NCBI GenBank assembly: GCA_036564135.1
Contig: DATCLC010000098.1
Location: forward strand, 1-32,865
Origin: RSA11 sp036564135
Lineage (GTDB): Bacteria; Actinomycetota; Thermoleophilia; Solirubrobacterales; 70-9
Reading direction: 5' to 3'
DNA length: 32,865 nucleotides
The notes under the pieces were generated by a model that saw only the letters and a program-made list of their open reading frames with translations, did no database searches and was not told the origin of the DNA. Each line of letters starts with the position of its first letter. The stretch's first letter is position 1. A program made the position numbers and the translations under genes. Of the stretch, positions 23,516-30,823 are shown piece by piece.

Positions 23516-24458
23516 CGGTCCCCGCATGCGGGCGCGCCTGGCGGCGCCACGGGTTGCTGCGCAGGCGGGTCGTCGCAGCCGCAAGGCCCGACGGCGGCTT
23601 GCCCCCGGTCGCGAGCCAGGAGCCCGCGATGATCAAGAGCAGGCCGGCGACCGCGCCCACGCCCGGGCGCTCGCCGAGCACCGCGACGCCGAGGGCGACG
23701 GCCACGACCGGCGCGACGTAGGTGATCACCGCGGCCTTCCCGGCGCCGACCTCGAGCACGAGGTGGCCGAAGAGGACGAACGCGGTGGCGGTGCAGAACA
23801 CGCCCAGCACGACGAGCGCCACGACCGCCTCGGTCGTCAGCGCGCCGCTCTCCGGCGGGGCGACGAGCGCGGCCGGCGTGAGCGCCAGCGCGGCGAGGGC
23901 CAGGCTCGCCGCCATCAGCGCGCGAGGGTCGAGGTCGCCGAGGTGGTTTCGCATGATCATCGGGCCGGCCGCGTAGCCCACGGCGGCGACGAGGATCGCG
24001 GCCGTACCGAGTAGCTCATCCGCGTTGCCGGCGACGTCGATCCCGACGAGCGCCACGACGCCGGCGAAACCCACCAAAAGCCCGACGAGCCGCCCGCCGT
24101 CCACGCGCTCGGAGTGGTCGAAGCGCAGCGCCAGCACGGCGATGATCAGCGGCACCGCGGCGATCAGGATCGCCGCGAGCGACGACGAGACCCACTGCTC
24201 GCCCGCCGCGATCAGCGGAAAGGGCACGACGATCTCGACGAGCGCGTAGGTCGCGATCCAGCGCCAGCGGCCACGCAGGCTCGGCAGCAGCCCCGCCCGC
24301 CACGCGAGCACGCCGAGCAGGACCGCGGCGAGCGCGACCCGAACCCAGGCGAGGAACGCCGGGGGCACGCCGTCGTCCACCGCGACCTTGATGAACAGGT
24401 AGGGCATCCCCCAGAGCACCGAGACAGCTCCGAATGCGAACCATGCCCTGGCGCTCAT
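23502..24458 (-). CDS. EamA/DMT-superfamily transporter
   Basis: A 318-residue inner-membrane protein with ten predicted helices in two EamA repeats. The repeats open with AWFAFGAVSVLWGMPYLFIKVAVD and LLGTAAILVAAVGYAAGPMIMRNHL. The first contains the conserved AWVRVALAAVLLG and LIAAGEQWVSSSLAAILIA segments, the second VITYVAPVVAVALGVAVLGERP. The ATG at 24458 is preferred; an in-frame TTG at 24467 would add three residues. A basic tail after the last helix (RLRSNPWRRQARPHAG) is cytoplasmic. It probably exports small metabolites such as amino acids, but the substrate is unknown. It is downstream of the ParB-like gene on the same strand, with a hairpin between. Confidence 0.92.
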   Translation of the reverse strand: MSARAWFAFGAVSVLWGMPYLFIKVAVDDGVPPAFLAWVRVALAAVLLGVLAWRAGLLPSLRGRWRWIATYALVEIVVPFPLIAAGEQWVSSSLAAILIAAVPLIIAVLALRFDHSERVDGGRLVGLLVGFAGVVALVGIDVAGNADELLGTAAILVAAVGYAAGPMIMRNHLGDLDPRALMAASLALAALALTPAALVAPPESGALTTEAVVALVVLGVFCTATAFVLFGHLVLEVGAGKAAVITYVAPVVAVALGVAVLGERPGVGAVAGLLLIIAGSWLATGGKPPSGLAAATTRLRSNPWRRQARPHAGTEAGG

Positions 24459-24478
24459 GGAAGCCAAGGATGGCAGGC

Positions 24479-24501
24479 GGCCCCCGGTGCGCCCGGGGGC
24501 C
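24479..24501 (-). terminator. Hairpin between the ParB-like and EamA genes
   Basis: GGCCCCCGG at 24479-24487 pairs perfectly with CCGGGGGCC at 24493-24501 around a 5-nt loop. It sits just past the stop of the ParB-like gene on the minus strand. Confidence 0.65.
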
Positions 24502-24511
24502 CCCCGGTCGG

Positions 24512-25408
24512 TCAGCGCTTGGTGCCGCGGCGCAGCACGTGGACGAGCGTGTCCTCGTCACGCGGCGGCGGCTTGCGCAGCTCCTCGCGCAGGCGCTCGA
24601 TCACGTCCTCGTCCCAGCGGTGCGTGCGCAGCAGGAAGTAGCGGAGCGCGCTGACCCGCATGTACGCCTCCGCGTCGGTGAAGCCGCTGATCAGGTCGAC
24701 CTCGCGCAGCGCCTGGACGACGGGCTCGAAGTCGTCGTGGAACCACTCCTCCGCGACCTGCTCGCGCGTCATGAACTCCCCGCGCGCCTGCATCGCGCGG
24801 AAGCCCCAGGCCTCGACTGCCTCCGCCAGGTTCGCCCACCAAGTCTTGCGGGTGAGCTGGATGCGCGGGCGCAGGTCGGGCGGCAGCGGCACGCGCTCGA
24901 AGAAGAGGCGCTCGTGGCTCTTCACGGCGAGCTCGCTCAGCCGCACGTCGCGCTCCGCGCCGACCGTGGTGATGATCTCCGTCACGTAGGCGTCGATGAG
25001 CTCCCGCCCCAGATGGCGCGCCACCGAGACGCGGTGGTGGCCGTCGCGCACGAAGTGCATGTCTCCGATCCGGTAGACGTCGATCGGCGGCATCGACTCG
25101 CCCCGGCGCATCGCCTGGGCGATCCGCTCCCACCGGCGCCGCACGCGCCGCGAGATCGGGCGGAAGCTGCGGTCGAACTCGCGGGTGCGGTCGACGGTCC
25201 CCACGATCGAATCGAGCGGGATCGTCTGCAGCCCCAGGTTGCGCTCGCCGCGGTTGCCGAGCGCCTCGACCACCTCGTCGAAGGGCAGGATCACGTTCAC
25301 GTCCCCCGGCTGACGGCGCAGCCGGCGGCTCAGGCGGGAGAGGACGGCGCGGCGGCGCGCACGGCTGAAATCCGTCTGCGCGTCCTGGGTGGGAAAGCCG
25401 GTGTCCAT
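24512..25408 (-). CDS. ParB/sulfiredoxin-fold protein of unknown role
   Basis: A 298-residue protein. The start is ATG 25408 (MDTGFPTQD), preceded by GGGGGAG. Residues about 55-145 match the ParB N-terminal-like fold: LGLQTIPLDSIVGTVDR, then MPPIDVYRIGDMHFVRDGHHRVSVARHLG, where D-G-H-H-R is the family phosphate-binding box (usually D-G-x-H-R). The N-terminal 30 residues are very Arg-rich and may bind nucleic acid. The C-terminal ~150 residues are helical (TREQVAEEWFHDDFEPVVQAL, SALRYFLLRTHRWDEDVIERL) without a ParB helix-turn-helix that I can recognise. No parA is adjacent, so a role in chromosome partitioning is unlikely. A CTPase, kinase or nuclease activity is possible from the fold. It is divergent from the sugar kinase by 22 bp. 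Confidence 0.85.
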   Translation of the reverse strand: MDTGFPTQDAQTDFSRARRRAVLSRLSRRLRRQPGDVNVILPFDEVVEALGNRGERNLGLQTIPLDSIVGTVDRTREFDRSFRPISRRVRRRWERIAQAMRRGESMPPIDVYRIGDMHFVRDGHHRVSVARHLGRELIDAYVTEIITTVGAERDVRLSELAVKSHERLFFERVPLPPDLRPRIQLTRKTWWANLAEAVEAWGFRAMQARGEFMTREQVAEEWFHDDFEPVVQALREVDLISGFTDAEAYMRVSALRYFLLRTHRWDEDVIERLREELRKPPPRDEDTLVHVLRRGTKR

Positions 25409-25430
25409 CTCCCCCACTAGAACTACCCCG

Positions 25431-26411
25431 ATGGAAACCACCTCAGTCGGACCGGGGGCCCGGGTCGTCTGCCTGGGCGAGGCGCTGGTCGACCTCGTCT
25501 GCGAGGAGCCCGTCGCCGGTCTCGGCGAGGCGCGCGCGTTCGTGCCGCGGGTCGGCGGATCGCTCGTGAACATCGCCGTGTGCGCGGCGCGCTTCGGCGC
25601 GCGCGTCGAGATGCTGGGCGGCGCCGGCGACGACGAGTGGGGGCGCTGGCTGCGCGACCGGGTCCGCGGCGAGGGCGTGGGCACGGAGCGCTTCGTGCTC
25701 GTGCCGGGCGGCGGCACCTCGCACGCGTTCGTCGCGGTGAGCGACCACGGCGAGCCCGCCTTCGCCTTCTACGGCGACCCCGAACGGCCCGCGGCCTACG
25801 CGGACGCCGACATCGAGCCCGCGCTCTCCGGCCCGCCCGGGGTGCTCGTGGTCGGCAGCGACACCCTGATCGGCGAGCGCGAGCGTGAGGTCACCCTGCG
25901 CGCCGCCGACCTCGCCCGCGAGCGCGGCTGGGAGGTGGTCTGCGACCCGAACCTGCGCCCGAACCGCTGGTCCTCCGAGGAGCAGATGCTCGGCACGGTC
26001 CGCGAGCTGGTCGGACGCTCCACCCTCGTCAAGTGCAACCACACCGAGGCGATGCCGCTCGCCGGGCGCGAGGGCGAGCGCGAGGCCGCGCTCGGGCTGC
26101 TCGAGCTCGGCCCCCGGGCGGCCGCGGTCACGCTGGGGGCGCGCGGGGCGCTGCTTGCCAGCGACGGCTCGGTGGCCGAGATCCCGCCCACGCCCGTGGA
26201 CCGGGTGGTCGACGCGACCGGCGCCGGCGACTGCGTCGCGGGGGTGATCGCCGCGGCGCTGGCCGCGGGCTGCCCGCGCGAGCGGCTCGCCCCCGCGCTG
26301 GAGGTGGCGATGGAGGCCGCCGCCGGCGTCGTGCGCACCTGGGGTGCGACCGAGGGCCTCCCGCCCGCCGAGCGCGCCCGCGAACGCCTCGCCGCCGCCC
26401 TGCGCTCCTAG
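25431..26411 (+). CDS. PfkB-family carbohydrate kinase (fructokinase/ribokinase-like)
   Basis: A 326-residue cytoplasmic kinase. ATG 25431 is chosen because the upstream in-frame ATG at 25389 lies inside the divergent gene. Features are VVCLGEALVDLVCEEP, the N-terminal GGSLVNIAVCAARFGARVEMLGGAGDDEWG sugar-site segment (PfkB signature 1), VCDPNLRPNRWSS, KCNHTEAMPLAG and the C-terminal signature VDATGAGDCVAGV with the catalytic Asp. It phosphorylates a sugar, perhaps fructose. The exact sugar is not clear. It could act on sugars brought in by the ABC importer upstream (19147-23417), though it lies in a separate unit. Confidence 0.92.
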   Translation: METTSVGPGARVVCLGEALVDLVCEEPVAGLGEARAFVPRVGGSLVNIAVCAARFGARVEMLGGAGDDEWGRWLRDRVRGEGVGTERFVLVPGGGTSHAFVAVSDHGEPAFAFYGDPERPAAYADADIEPALSGPPGVLVVGSDTLIGEREREVTLRAADLARERGWEVVCDPNLRPNRWSSEEQMLGTVRELVGRSTLVKCNHTEAMPLAGREGEREAALGLLELGPRAAAVTLGARGALLASDGSVAEIPPTPVDRVVDATGAGDCVAGVIAAALAAGCPRERLAPALEVAMEAAAGVVRTWGATEGLPPAERARERLAAALRS

Positions 26412-26413
26412 GG

Positions 26414-27292
26414 TCAGCCGGTGAGCGCGCCGGGGATCGGCTCGCCCCGCGCGATCCGCGTCCGCTCGGTGCGCGCGACGAGCTCGAAGCTGCGGGTGTT
26501 CGGTCCGCGCAGGATCCAGCCGGGGGTGAACGGCCGAGTCGCTCGGTGAGCGGCGACCGCGGCCCGGAAGGCGGCCTCGTGCGCCGGCGTCCACGCCAGC
26601 CGGTACATCTCGCGCACGCGCCGCGGCAGCGAGCCGCGCATGAGCAGGTTGTGCACGCGCATCGCAGGCCAGCGTGCGGGCGGGACGGGGATCTCGAACA
26701 TCACCGCCCGCCCCACGTAGCGCGCCTCCTCGGTGAGGTACGACTGCGGGCCCCAGACCTTCCCGTCGAAGTAGCTGCGGAACTCGGCCCAGCTCGCGGG
26801 CGCGACGTCGGCTGGCATCCCGAACAGCTCGCCGAAGCGCACGTAGTCGCGCCAGAACTCGTCGCGCTCCGCCTCGGTCGGCTCGCGCACGAGCAACTCG
26901 TAGAAGTACATCGCCGAGTCGGCGCTCACCGCGACCGTCCAGAGCATGAGCTCCGGGTCGAACGCCGAGTAGGGCGTCCCCGCCGGGATCGGCCCCGCGC
27001 CCTCCTCGAGGCGCCCGCGCACGCGCTCATGCATGCGGTGCACCGCGGCCAGCACCCGGTCGGCCTCCGCTCGCGAGCCGAAGAAGATCGTCTCGAACAT
27101 CTTCGCGGTGGTGGCGAGCCGCTGGAACGGGCGGTCCGTGTAGCGGCTGTTGCGGATCGTGCCGACGAAATTGCGCGGGTCGATGGCGCCGATCGCGAGC
27201 GCGCGCTGCCCGTAGAGCAGGCCGACGGCGCGCTCCGAGTGCACGCGGCGCAGCATCGAGCCCGGCGCGAAGTATCCGTCGTTGCCGCTCAT
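26414..27292 (-). CDS. MpaB/DUF2236-family oxygenase-like protein
   Basis: A 292-residue protein of the oxygenase MpaB/latex-clearing-protein-like family. Recognised from PGSMLRRVHSERAVGLLYGQRALAIGAIDPRNFVGTI, the TAKMFETIFFGSRAEADRVLAAVHRMHERVRG helix pair with family His and Arg residues, DPELMLWTVAVSADSAMYFYELLVREP and the late LRGSLPRRVREMYRL. Related enzymes are haem- or metal-dependent and act on hydrophobic substrates. The substrate here is unknown. ATG 27292 is preferred over the upstream start at 27373, which would add a segment not typical of the family. The stop is 2 bp from the convergent sugar kinase stop. Confidence 0.88.
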   Translation of the reverse strand: MSGNDGYFAPGSMLRRVHSERAVGLLYGQRALAIGAIDPRNFVGTIRNSRYTDRPFQRLATTAKMFETIFFGSRAEADRVLAAVHRMHERVRGRLEEGAGPIPAGTPYSAFDPELMLWTVAVSADSAMYFYELLVREPTEAERDEFWRDYVRFGELFGMPADVAPASWAEFRSYFDGKVWGPQSYLTEEARYVGRAVMFEIPVPPARWPAMRVHNLLMRGSLPRRVREMYRLAWTPAHEAAFRAAVAAHRATRPFTPGWILRGPNTRSFELVARTERTRIARGEPIPGALTG

Positions 27293-27395
27293 CCCCAACC
27301 GCTCCGGCCGTTTTGTACCCGAAGCGAAGGCAGCCGTCGAGCGCGTCGACCGCCAACCCCCGCCCAAACCCACCCCCCATAGCGTGGTCGAATCA

Positions 27396-27496
27396 CCGCG
27401 TGCCGGGCAGACCTGTCACGAAAGGCGCACGCGGCACCGCCCCACGGCCCGTAGGCCCAGCCACGCAGGGCTCCGCCCGTGAGCATTTCGTGACAG
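27396..27496. repeat. Structured inverted-repeat element with a possible pseudoknot
   Basis: CTGTCACGAAA (27413-27423) and TTTCGTGACAG (27486-27496) are perfect inverted repeats 62 nt apart. Inside them CACGG/CCGTG (27443-27447 with 27477-27481) and GCCC/GGGC (27455-27458 with 27468-27471) nest. CCGCGTGC (27396-27403) also pairs perfectly with GCACGCGG (27427-27434), placing the left arm of the long stem in its loop. This gives either a pseudoknot or two competing folds. It could be an RNA element, a looped pair of protein-binding sites, or a small MITE-like insertion, though no target-site duplication is seen. Confidence 0.45.
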
Positions 27497-27574
27497 ATCC
27501 GTCGGGCGGGCGGCGATCCGACCCCCGTATAGGGGGTGGATTGGGGACGGGGGCGGGTTAGCGAGGTGTTAAGA

Positions 27575-27592
27575 GTGTGACCGTTGTCACAC
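27575..27592. promoter_or_regulatory. CRP/FNR-type palindrome upstream of the Rpf-like gene
   Basis: GTGTGAC-CGTT-GTCACAC is a perfect palindrome containing the exact CRP consensus TGTGA-N6-TCACA (27576-27591). It lies 175 bp before the Rpf-like start. In Mycobacterium tuberculosis the CRP homologue activates rpfA through such a site, so similar control by a cAMP-responsive regulator is inferred here. Confidence 0.65.
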
Positions 27593-27766
27593 ACATTTCG
27601 CTTAGACGCTGCCACCCTCAGCGGCGTTTGAAGGAAGGGCATGGCCTCGGCACGCGCCTACGCGGCGCGAAGCCGGACCGGCACGCCGGGGCCCAGCACT
27701 GAAGCGGCGCACACGCCGCAACCACGCGCCCAACGCGCTGCACGCCACCACTGGAGGTAGACAACT

Positions 27767-28393
27767 TTGCCACGCCATCTGCGACTGATCGCGGCCGCCT
27801 GCGCTACGTGCGCCACCCTCGCGGCCACCGCGCACGCGGCCGAGACCACGACCGGGAACGCGCGCGACACCGCGACCGTGCAAGTGCTCGAGCACCCGAA
27901 GCGCACCTTTGAGCGCTCGCTCAAGCTCGGCACGCTGCAGGTCCGCTACGCCACGCTCCTGGAGCGGGCCGCGAAGCACGATGTGAAGCCGCGCAAGCAC
28001 GAGCTCGACGAGGCGGTCGCGACGGCGGCCGAGCTGCGCCGCGGGATCGAGCGGCTGCGCGAGCGCATCGCCGAGGCCCGCCGCGCCGAGCGGCGCGAGG
28101 CGCGCCTCGAGACGAGCGCCGCGGGGGCGGTGGCCGAGGCCGGCGGCGAGGTCCCCGCGCAGGTGGCGCCCAGCTCCACGCTCGAGGCGATTGCGGCCTG
28201 CGAGTCCGGAGGCGACCCCTCCGCGGTCAACCCCGCCGGCTACTACGGCAAGTACCAGTTCGACGTGGGCACCTGGCAGTCGGTCGGCGGCACGGGCAAC
28301 CCCGCCCAGGCGTCCGAGGCCGAGCAGGACTACCGCGCCCAGCTCCTCTACGAGCGGGCCGGCGCGAGCCCCTGGCCCGTCTGCGGCGGCTGA
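27767..28393 (+). CDS. Rpf-like lytic transglycosylase (resuscitation-promoting-factor domain)
   Basis: A 208-residue secreted protein. TTG 27767 is supported by GGAGG at 27753-27757 and by the signal peptide that follows (MPRHLRLIAAACATCATLAATAHA, cleavage near AHA-A). A charged, probably coiled-coil stretch (about 65-110, rich in Glu/Arg/Ala) precedes an Ala/Val linker and a C-terminal Rpf domain (about 137-208): LEAIAACESGGDPSAVNPAG, YYGKYQFDVGTWQSVGG, and the ending ASPWPVCGG. Glu146 in ACESGG is the catalytic acid. The two domain Cys (ACESGG and PVCGG) match the conserved Rpf disulfide. It would cleave peptidoglycan glycan strands and may act in growth resumption. Confidence 0.93.
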   Translation: MPRHLRLIAAACATCATLAATAHAAETTTGNARDTATVQVLEHPKRTFERSLKLGTLQVRYATLLERAAKHDVKPRKHELDEAVATAAELRRGIERLRERIAEARRAERREARLETSAAGAVAEAGGEVPAQVAPSSTLEAIAACESGGDPSAVNPAGYYGKYQFDVGTWQSVGGTGNPAQASEAEQDYRAQLLYERAGASPWPVCGG

Positions 28394-28404
28394 CCAGCCG
28401 CCGC
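28383..28404 (+). terminator. Hairpin overlapping the Rpf-like stop codon
   Basis: GCGGCGGCT at 28383-28391 pairs perfectly with AGCCGCCGC at 28396-28404 around a 4-nt loop that includes most of the TGA stop. Confidence 0.6.
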
Positions 28405-28452
28405 CCGCTAACCCGCTAAAGCCGCTGGCTCGGTGGTGCCGATGTACTGGGC

Positions 28453-29163
28453 ATGAGCGTCGCCGAGCTAGCGGCGCGGCAGGGGCTGCGCGACACGCGC
28501 GCGGCCCTGGTCCGCTGGAACCGGGACCCGTTCGGGGTCCTGCGCGCGTGGCTCCCCGCGGCGCTCGGCTTCGCGGCGGGCCTGCTCACGGCCGTCCTGG
28601 TCGTCGCTTCGTTGGTGACCGCCGACCTGACGCCGGCGTTCATCCCCGGGGTCACGTTCCCGGCCGGCCTCGACGACTACGTTGAGGTGCTCGGCCGCAA
28701 CGGCCTGGTCCTCGCCCTCCACGCGTTCGCGTGCGTCGCGGGCTTCATGGCGGGAAGCTCGCTGCCCGCGCAGGCCGAGCACCTGAGCGGCTGGAACCGC
28801 TGGATCCACGAGCGCGCCCGGCCGGTGGCCTTCGCCTGGGTCGTCGGCGTCACGATCTTCTCGCTCGTCACCCAGGCCTACGTCCTGGGCTCGACCGGCG
28901 CCCAGCTCGCCGCCCAGTTCGGCATCTCGCCGGCGGTGCTCCTCCTCACGGTGGCGCCGCACGCGCTGCTCGAGCTGACCGCGGTGTTCCTGCCGCTGGC
29001 CGCGTGGACGATCGCCTCGCGGCACGGCGACTGGCACGAGCTGCTCGCCGCGACCGCGGCGACGGTCGCCCTGGCGGTCCCGATGCTCCTCGTCGCCGCG
29101 TCATGGGAGACGTGGGCCTGGCCCGAGTTGCTCGAGCTCGTCTCCCCGCGCCTCGGCGGCTGA
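28453..29163 (+). CDS. SpoIIM-family membrane protein
   Basis: A 236-residue inner-membrane protein with about five or six helices. The SpoIIM-family core is recognised from FACVAGFMAGSSLPAQ, AQFGISPAVLLLTVAPHALLELTAVFLPLAAWTIA (the P-H-x-x-L-E motif is the family hallmark) and the last helix ATVALAVPMLLVAASWE. SpoIIM acts in sporulating Firmicutes in peptidoglycan remodelling during engulfment. In non-sporulating actinobacteria the function is unknown. It lies 59 bp after the Rpf-like gene, so a link to cell-wall remodelling is plausible but unproven. Confidence 0.85.
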   Translation: MSVAELAARQGLRDTRAALVRWNRDPFGVLRAWLPAALGFAAGLLTAVLVVASLVTADLTPAFIPGVTFPAGLDDYVEVLGRNGLVLALHAFACVAGFMAGSSLPAQAEHLSGWNRWIHERARPVAFAWVVGVTIFSLVTQAYVLGSTGAQLAAQFGISPAVLLLTVAPHALLELTAVFLPLAAWTIASRHGDWHELLAATAATVALAVPMLLVAASWETWAWPELLELVSPRLGG

Positions 29164-29172
29164 GCCGCCCGC

Positions 29173-29898
29173 CTAGGCGGCGGTGCCGTCGGGCTCGTCG
29201 TCGCCTAGCAGTGCGCGCCTGAACGTCTGGCGCTCGTCCTCGAAGAGGAAGCCCCAGAGCTGCCTGCGCTCGAGCAGCGTCCGCCGCTTGGTCTCGAGCA
29301 CCGCGAGCCTCGGCAGCGCGGCGATGCGCTCGGCGAGCGTCCGCGCCCGCTCGAGGACATCCTGCTCCGCGACCTCGCGCACGATGCCGAGCCGCTGGGC
29401 CTCCCGCGCGTCGACCACGCGTCCCGTGAGGCAGAGGTCCTGCGCCACGGTGGCGGGGAGTACAGCGCGCGCGGCCGCGTAGCTCGGCGGGATCCCCCGG
29501 GGCAGCTCCGGGTAGCCGAACGTCGCCTCCGGCGCGGCCAGCCGCAGGTCGCAGAGCAGGGCGAGCGCGAAGCCGCCGGCGAGCGCCGGGCCGTTGACCG
29601 CGGCGATCACCGGGCGCGCGCACTCGCCCACCGCCTCGAAGGCCACGGTGCTGGTCTCCACGAGCCGCCGGCGGTGCTCGCGGTCGCCGCCGAACTCGTC
29701 GGTGTCCATGCCCGAGCAGAACGCGGTGCCCGCCCCGGTGAGCACGATGCACGCGACCGAGTCGTCCCCGTCGAGCCCCTTGAACGTGGCGGCGAGCTCC
29801 TCCCGCAGCTCGATCGACAGCGCGTTCCGCTTCTCCGGCCGGCACAGCGTGACGACCGCGACCGCGTCGCGCCGCTCGATCGAGAGCACCTCGGGCAT
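29173..29898 (-). CDS. Enoyl-CoA hydratase/isomerase family protein lacking one catalytic Glu
   Basis: A 241-residue crotonase-fold protein. The oxyanion-hole segments are AFCSGMDTDEFGG (about 60-71) and VNGPALAGGFALALLCDLRLA (about 101-121). Of the two catalytic glutamates of enoyl-CoA hydratase, the one in the PEI-like motif is kept (Glu131, FGYPELPRGIPPS). The one in the GGxELA motif is replaced by Ala111 (AGGFALALL). It is therefore more likely an isomerase, hydrolase or another acyl-CoA enzyme than a classical hydratase. ATG 29898 lies 6 nt after TAGGCT. Divergent from the HD-domain gene and paralogous to the crotonase at 30824. Confidence 0.88.
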   Translation of the reverse strand: MPEVLSIERRDAVAVVTLCRPEKRNALSIELREELAATFKGLDGDDSVACIVLTGAGTAFCSGMDTDEFGGDREHRRRLVETSTVAFEAVGECARPVIAAVNGPALAGGFALALLCDLRLAAPEATFGYPELPRGIPPSYAAARAVLPATVAQDLCLTGRVVDAREAQRLGIVREVAEQDVLERARTLAERIAALPRLAVLETKRRTLLERRQLWGFLFEDERQTFRRALLGDDEPDGTAA

Positions 29899-29904
29899 GG
29901 AGCG

Positions 29905-29910
29905 AGCCTA
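29905..29910 (-). promoter_or_regulatory. -10 box TAGGCT, leaderless promoter candidate for crotonase 1
   Basis: On the minus strand TAGGCT ends 6 nt before the ATG at 29898. No ribosome binding site is present. Confidence 0.5.
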
Positions 29911-29950
29911 CCCCCGCGCACGCTCCGCGTCGAGCGTCGCGCGAGGGTGC

Positions 29951-29956
29951 CAGACT
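29951..29956 (+). promoter_or_regulatory. Possible -10 box CAGACT for the HD-domain gene
   Basis: CAGACT ends 8 nt before the ATG at 29965. It departs from TANNNT at the first base but fits the spacing pattern. Confidence 0.35.
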
Positions 29957-29964
29957 CCCCGGCC

Positions 29965-30810
29965 ATGGAGGGCAGCCAGCAGCAAAAGGGGCCGGGGGAG
30001 CGCGGGCGCAAGCCGGCCGATGTGACCGCGGCCGCCAACGTGCGCGCGCCCACGCGCGGCAACCGCCGGCTCGAGGCGTTCCTCGCCGCCGTGAACGCCG
30101 ACCCGGAGGTGCGCGCCTGGTGGCATATGGCGCAGGTCAACTCGGAGCGGCTCGGCATGTCCGACCACTCCTGGGTGCACGTGCAGATCGTGCTCAACAT
30201 CGCGCTGCGGCTGCTGCGCCTGCTCACCAAGGCCGGCGTGGAGCCGGCGATGGTCACCGACCACGCCATGCGGGAGCGCGACGCGGAGGTCGTGGTGGCC
30301 GCGGGCGCGCTCTTCCACGACGTCGGCATGTCCATCCACCGCGCCGACCACGAGGCCTACAGCCTGTTCCTCGCCGAGCGCAAGCTGCGCGAGCTGCTCG
30401 CCGACGTCTACCCGGACGCCGAGCGCGCCGTGGTGATCGCCGAGGCGCTGCACGCGATCATCGGCCACCGGCGGCGCGGCGAGCCGTACACGGTCGAGGC
30501 GGGCGTGGTGCGCGTTGCCGACGCCCTCGACATGGCGGAGGGGCGGTCGCGCATCCCGGTCGAGGCCGGCCAGGTGGGCATCCACTCGATCTCCGCGGCG
30601 GCGATCGACGGCGTCCAGATCTCCGCGGGCGAGGATCGCGCCGTGCGCATCGAGATCCGGATGAACAACTCCGCGGGCGTCTTCCAAGTCGACGATTTGC
30701 TCGCCACCAAGCTCCGCGGCACGCCGCTCGCCGATCACGTGGAGGTGATCGCCACGGTGCCGGGCGAGTCCGAGAAGCGCCTGCTCACGGAGTTCCGGAT
30801 CGGGACGTAG
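29965..30810 (+). CDS. HD-domain metal-dependent phosphohydrolase
   Basis: A 281-residue cytoplasmic protein. The start is ATG 29965 because upstream codons of this frame run antisense through crotonase 1. The first ~50 residues are a basic disordered tail. The HD site is visible as His68 and His72 (SDHSWVHVQIV), His118-Asp119 (GALFHDVGMSIHRADH) and Asp186 (RVADALDMAEGRSRIP), the metal-binding His...HD...Asp set. The rest (about 205-281) is a beta-rich C-terminal part with VEVIATVPGESEKRLLTEFRI. Homologues hydrolyse nucleotides or phosphoesters. The substrate is unknown. It precedes crotonase 2 by 13 bp and is probably in its operon. Confidence 0.87.
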   Translation: MEGSQQQKGPGERGRKPADVTAAANVRAPTRGNRRLEAFLAAVNADPEVRAWWHMAQVNSERLGMSDHSWVHVQIVLNIALRLLRLLTKAGVEPAMVTDHAMRERDAEVVVAAGALFHDVGMSIHRADHEAYSLFLAERKLRELLADVYPDAERAVVIAEALHAIIGHRRRGEPYTVEAGVVRVADALDMAEGRSRIPVEAGQVGIHSISAAAIDGVQISAGEDRAVRIEIRMNNSAGVFQVDDLLATKLRGTPLADHVEVIATVPGESEKRLLTEFRIGT

Positions 30811-30823
30811 GAGGTCCGGGCGC

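Larger units (their letters stand above)
27293..27766. other. Long structured intergenic region between divergent MpaB-like and Rpf-like genes
   Basis: A 474-bp stretch without a supported gene. From left to right it contains a TACAAA -10 candidate for the MpaB-like gene (27314-27319, minus), an inverted-repeat structure (27396-27496), the palindrome ACCCCC-GTATA-GGGGGT at 27521-27537, the CRP-like site at 27575-27592 and a GC-rich leader to the Rpf-like start at 27767. GTCAC/GTGAC half-sites recur at 27415, 27490, 27577 and 27586. I looked for a c-di-AMP (ydaO) riboswitch, which precedes rpf-type genes in other actinobacteria, but its conserved core is not recognisable. Confidence 0.6.

Noticed and set aside
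24512..25408. ParB chromosome-partitioning gene
   Set aside because: Only the N-terminal fold is shared; there is no parA neighbour, no parS-like 16-bp site and no recognisable helix-turn-helix.
27396..27496. Classical transposable element
   Set aside because: Inverted repeats are present but no target-site duplication, transposase or second copy is visible in the window; kept only as a possibility.
27289..27642. 117-residue minus-strand frame across the intergenic region upstream of the MpaB-like gene
   Set aside because: It crosses the CRP-like palindrome and the inverted-repeat structure, has no ribosome binding site and overlaps the 5' end of the MpaB-like gene in another frame.
27500..27766. 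c-di-AMP (ydaO) riboswitch before the Rpf-like gene
   Set aside because: Expected from other actinobacteria, but the conserved core sequence is not recognisable in the leader.
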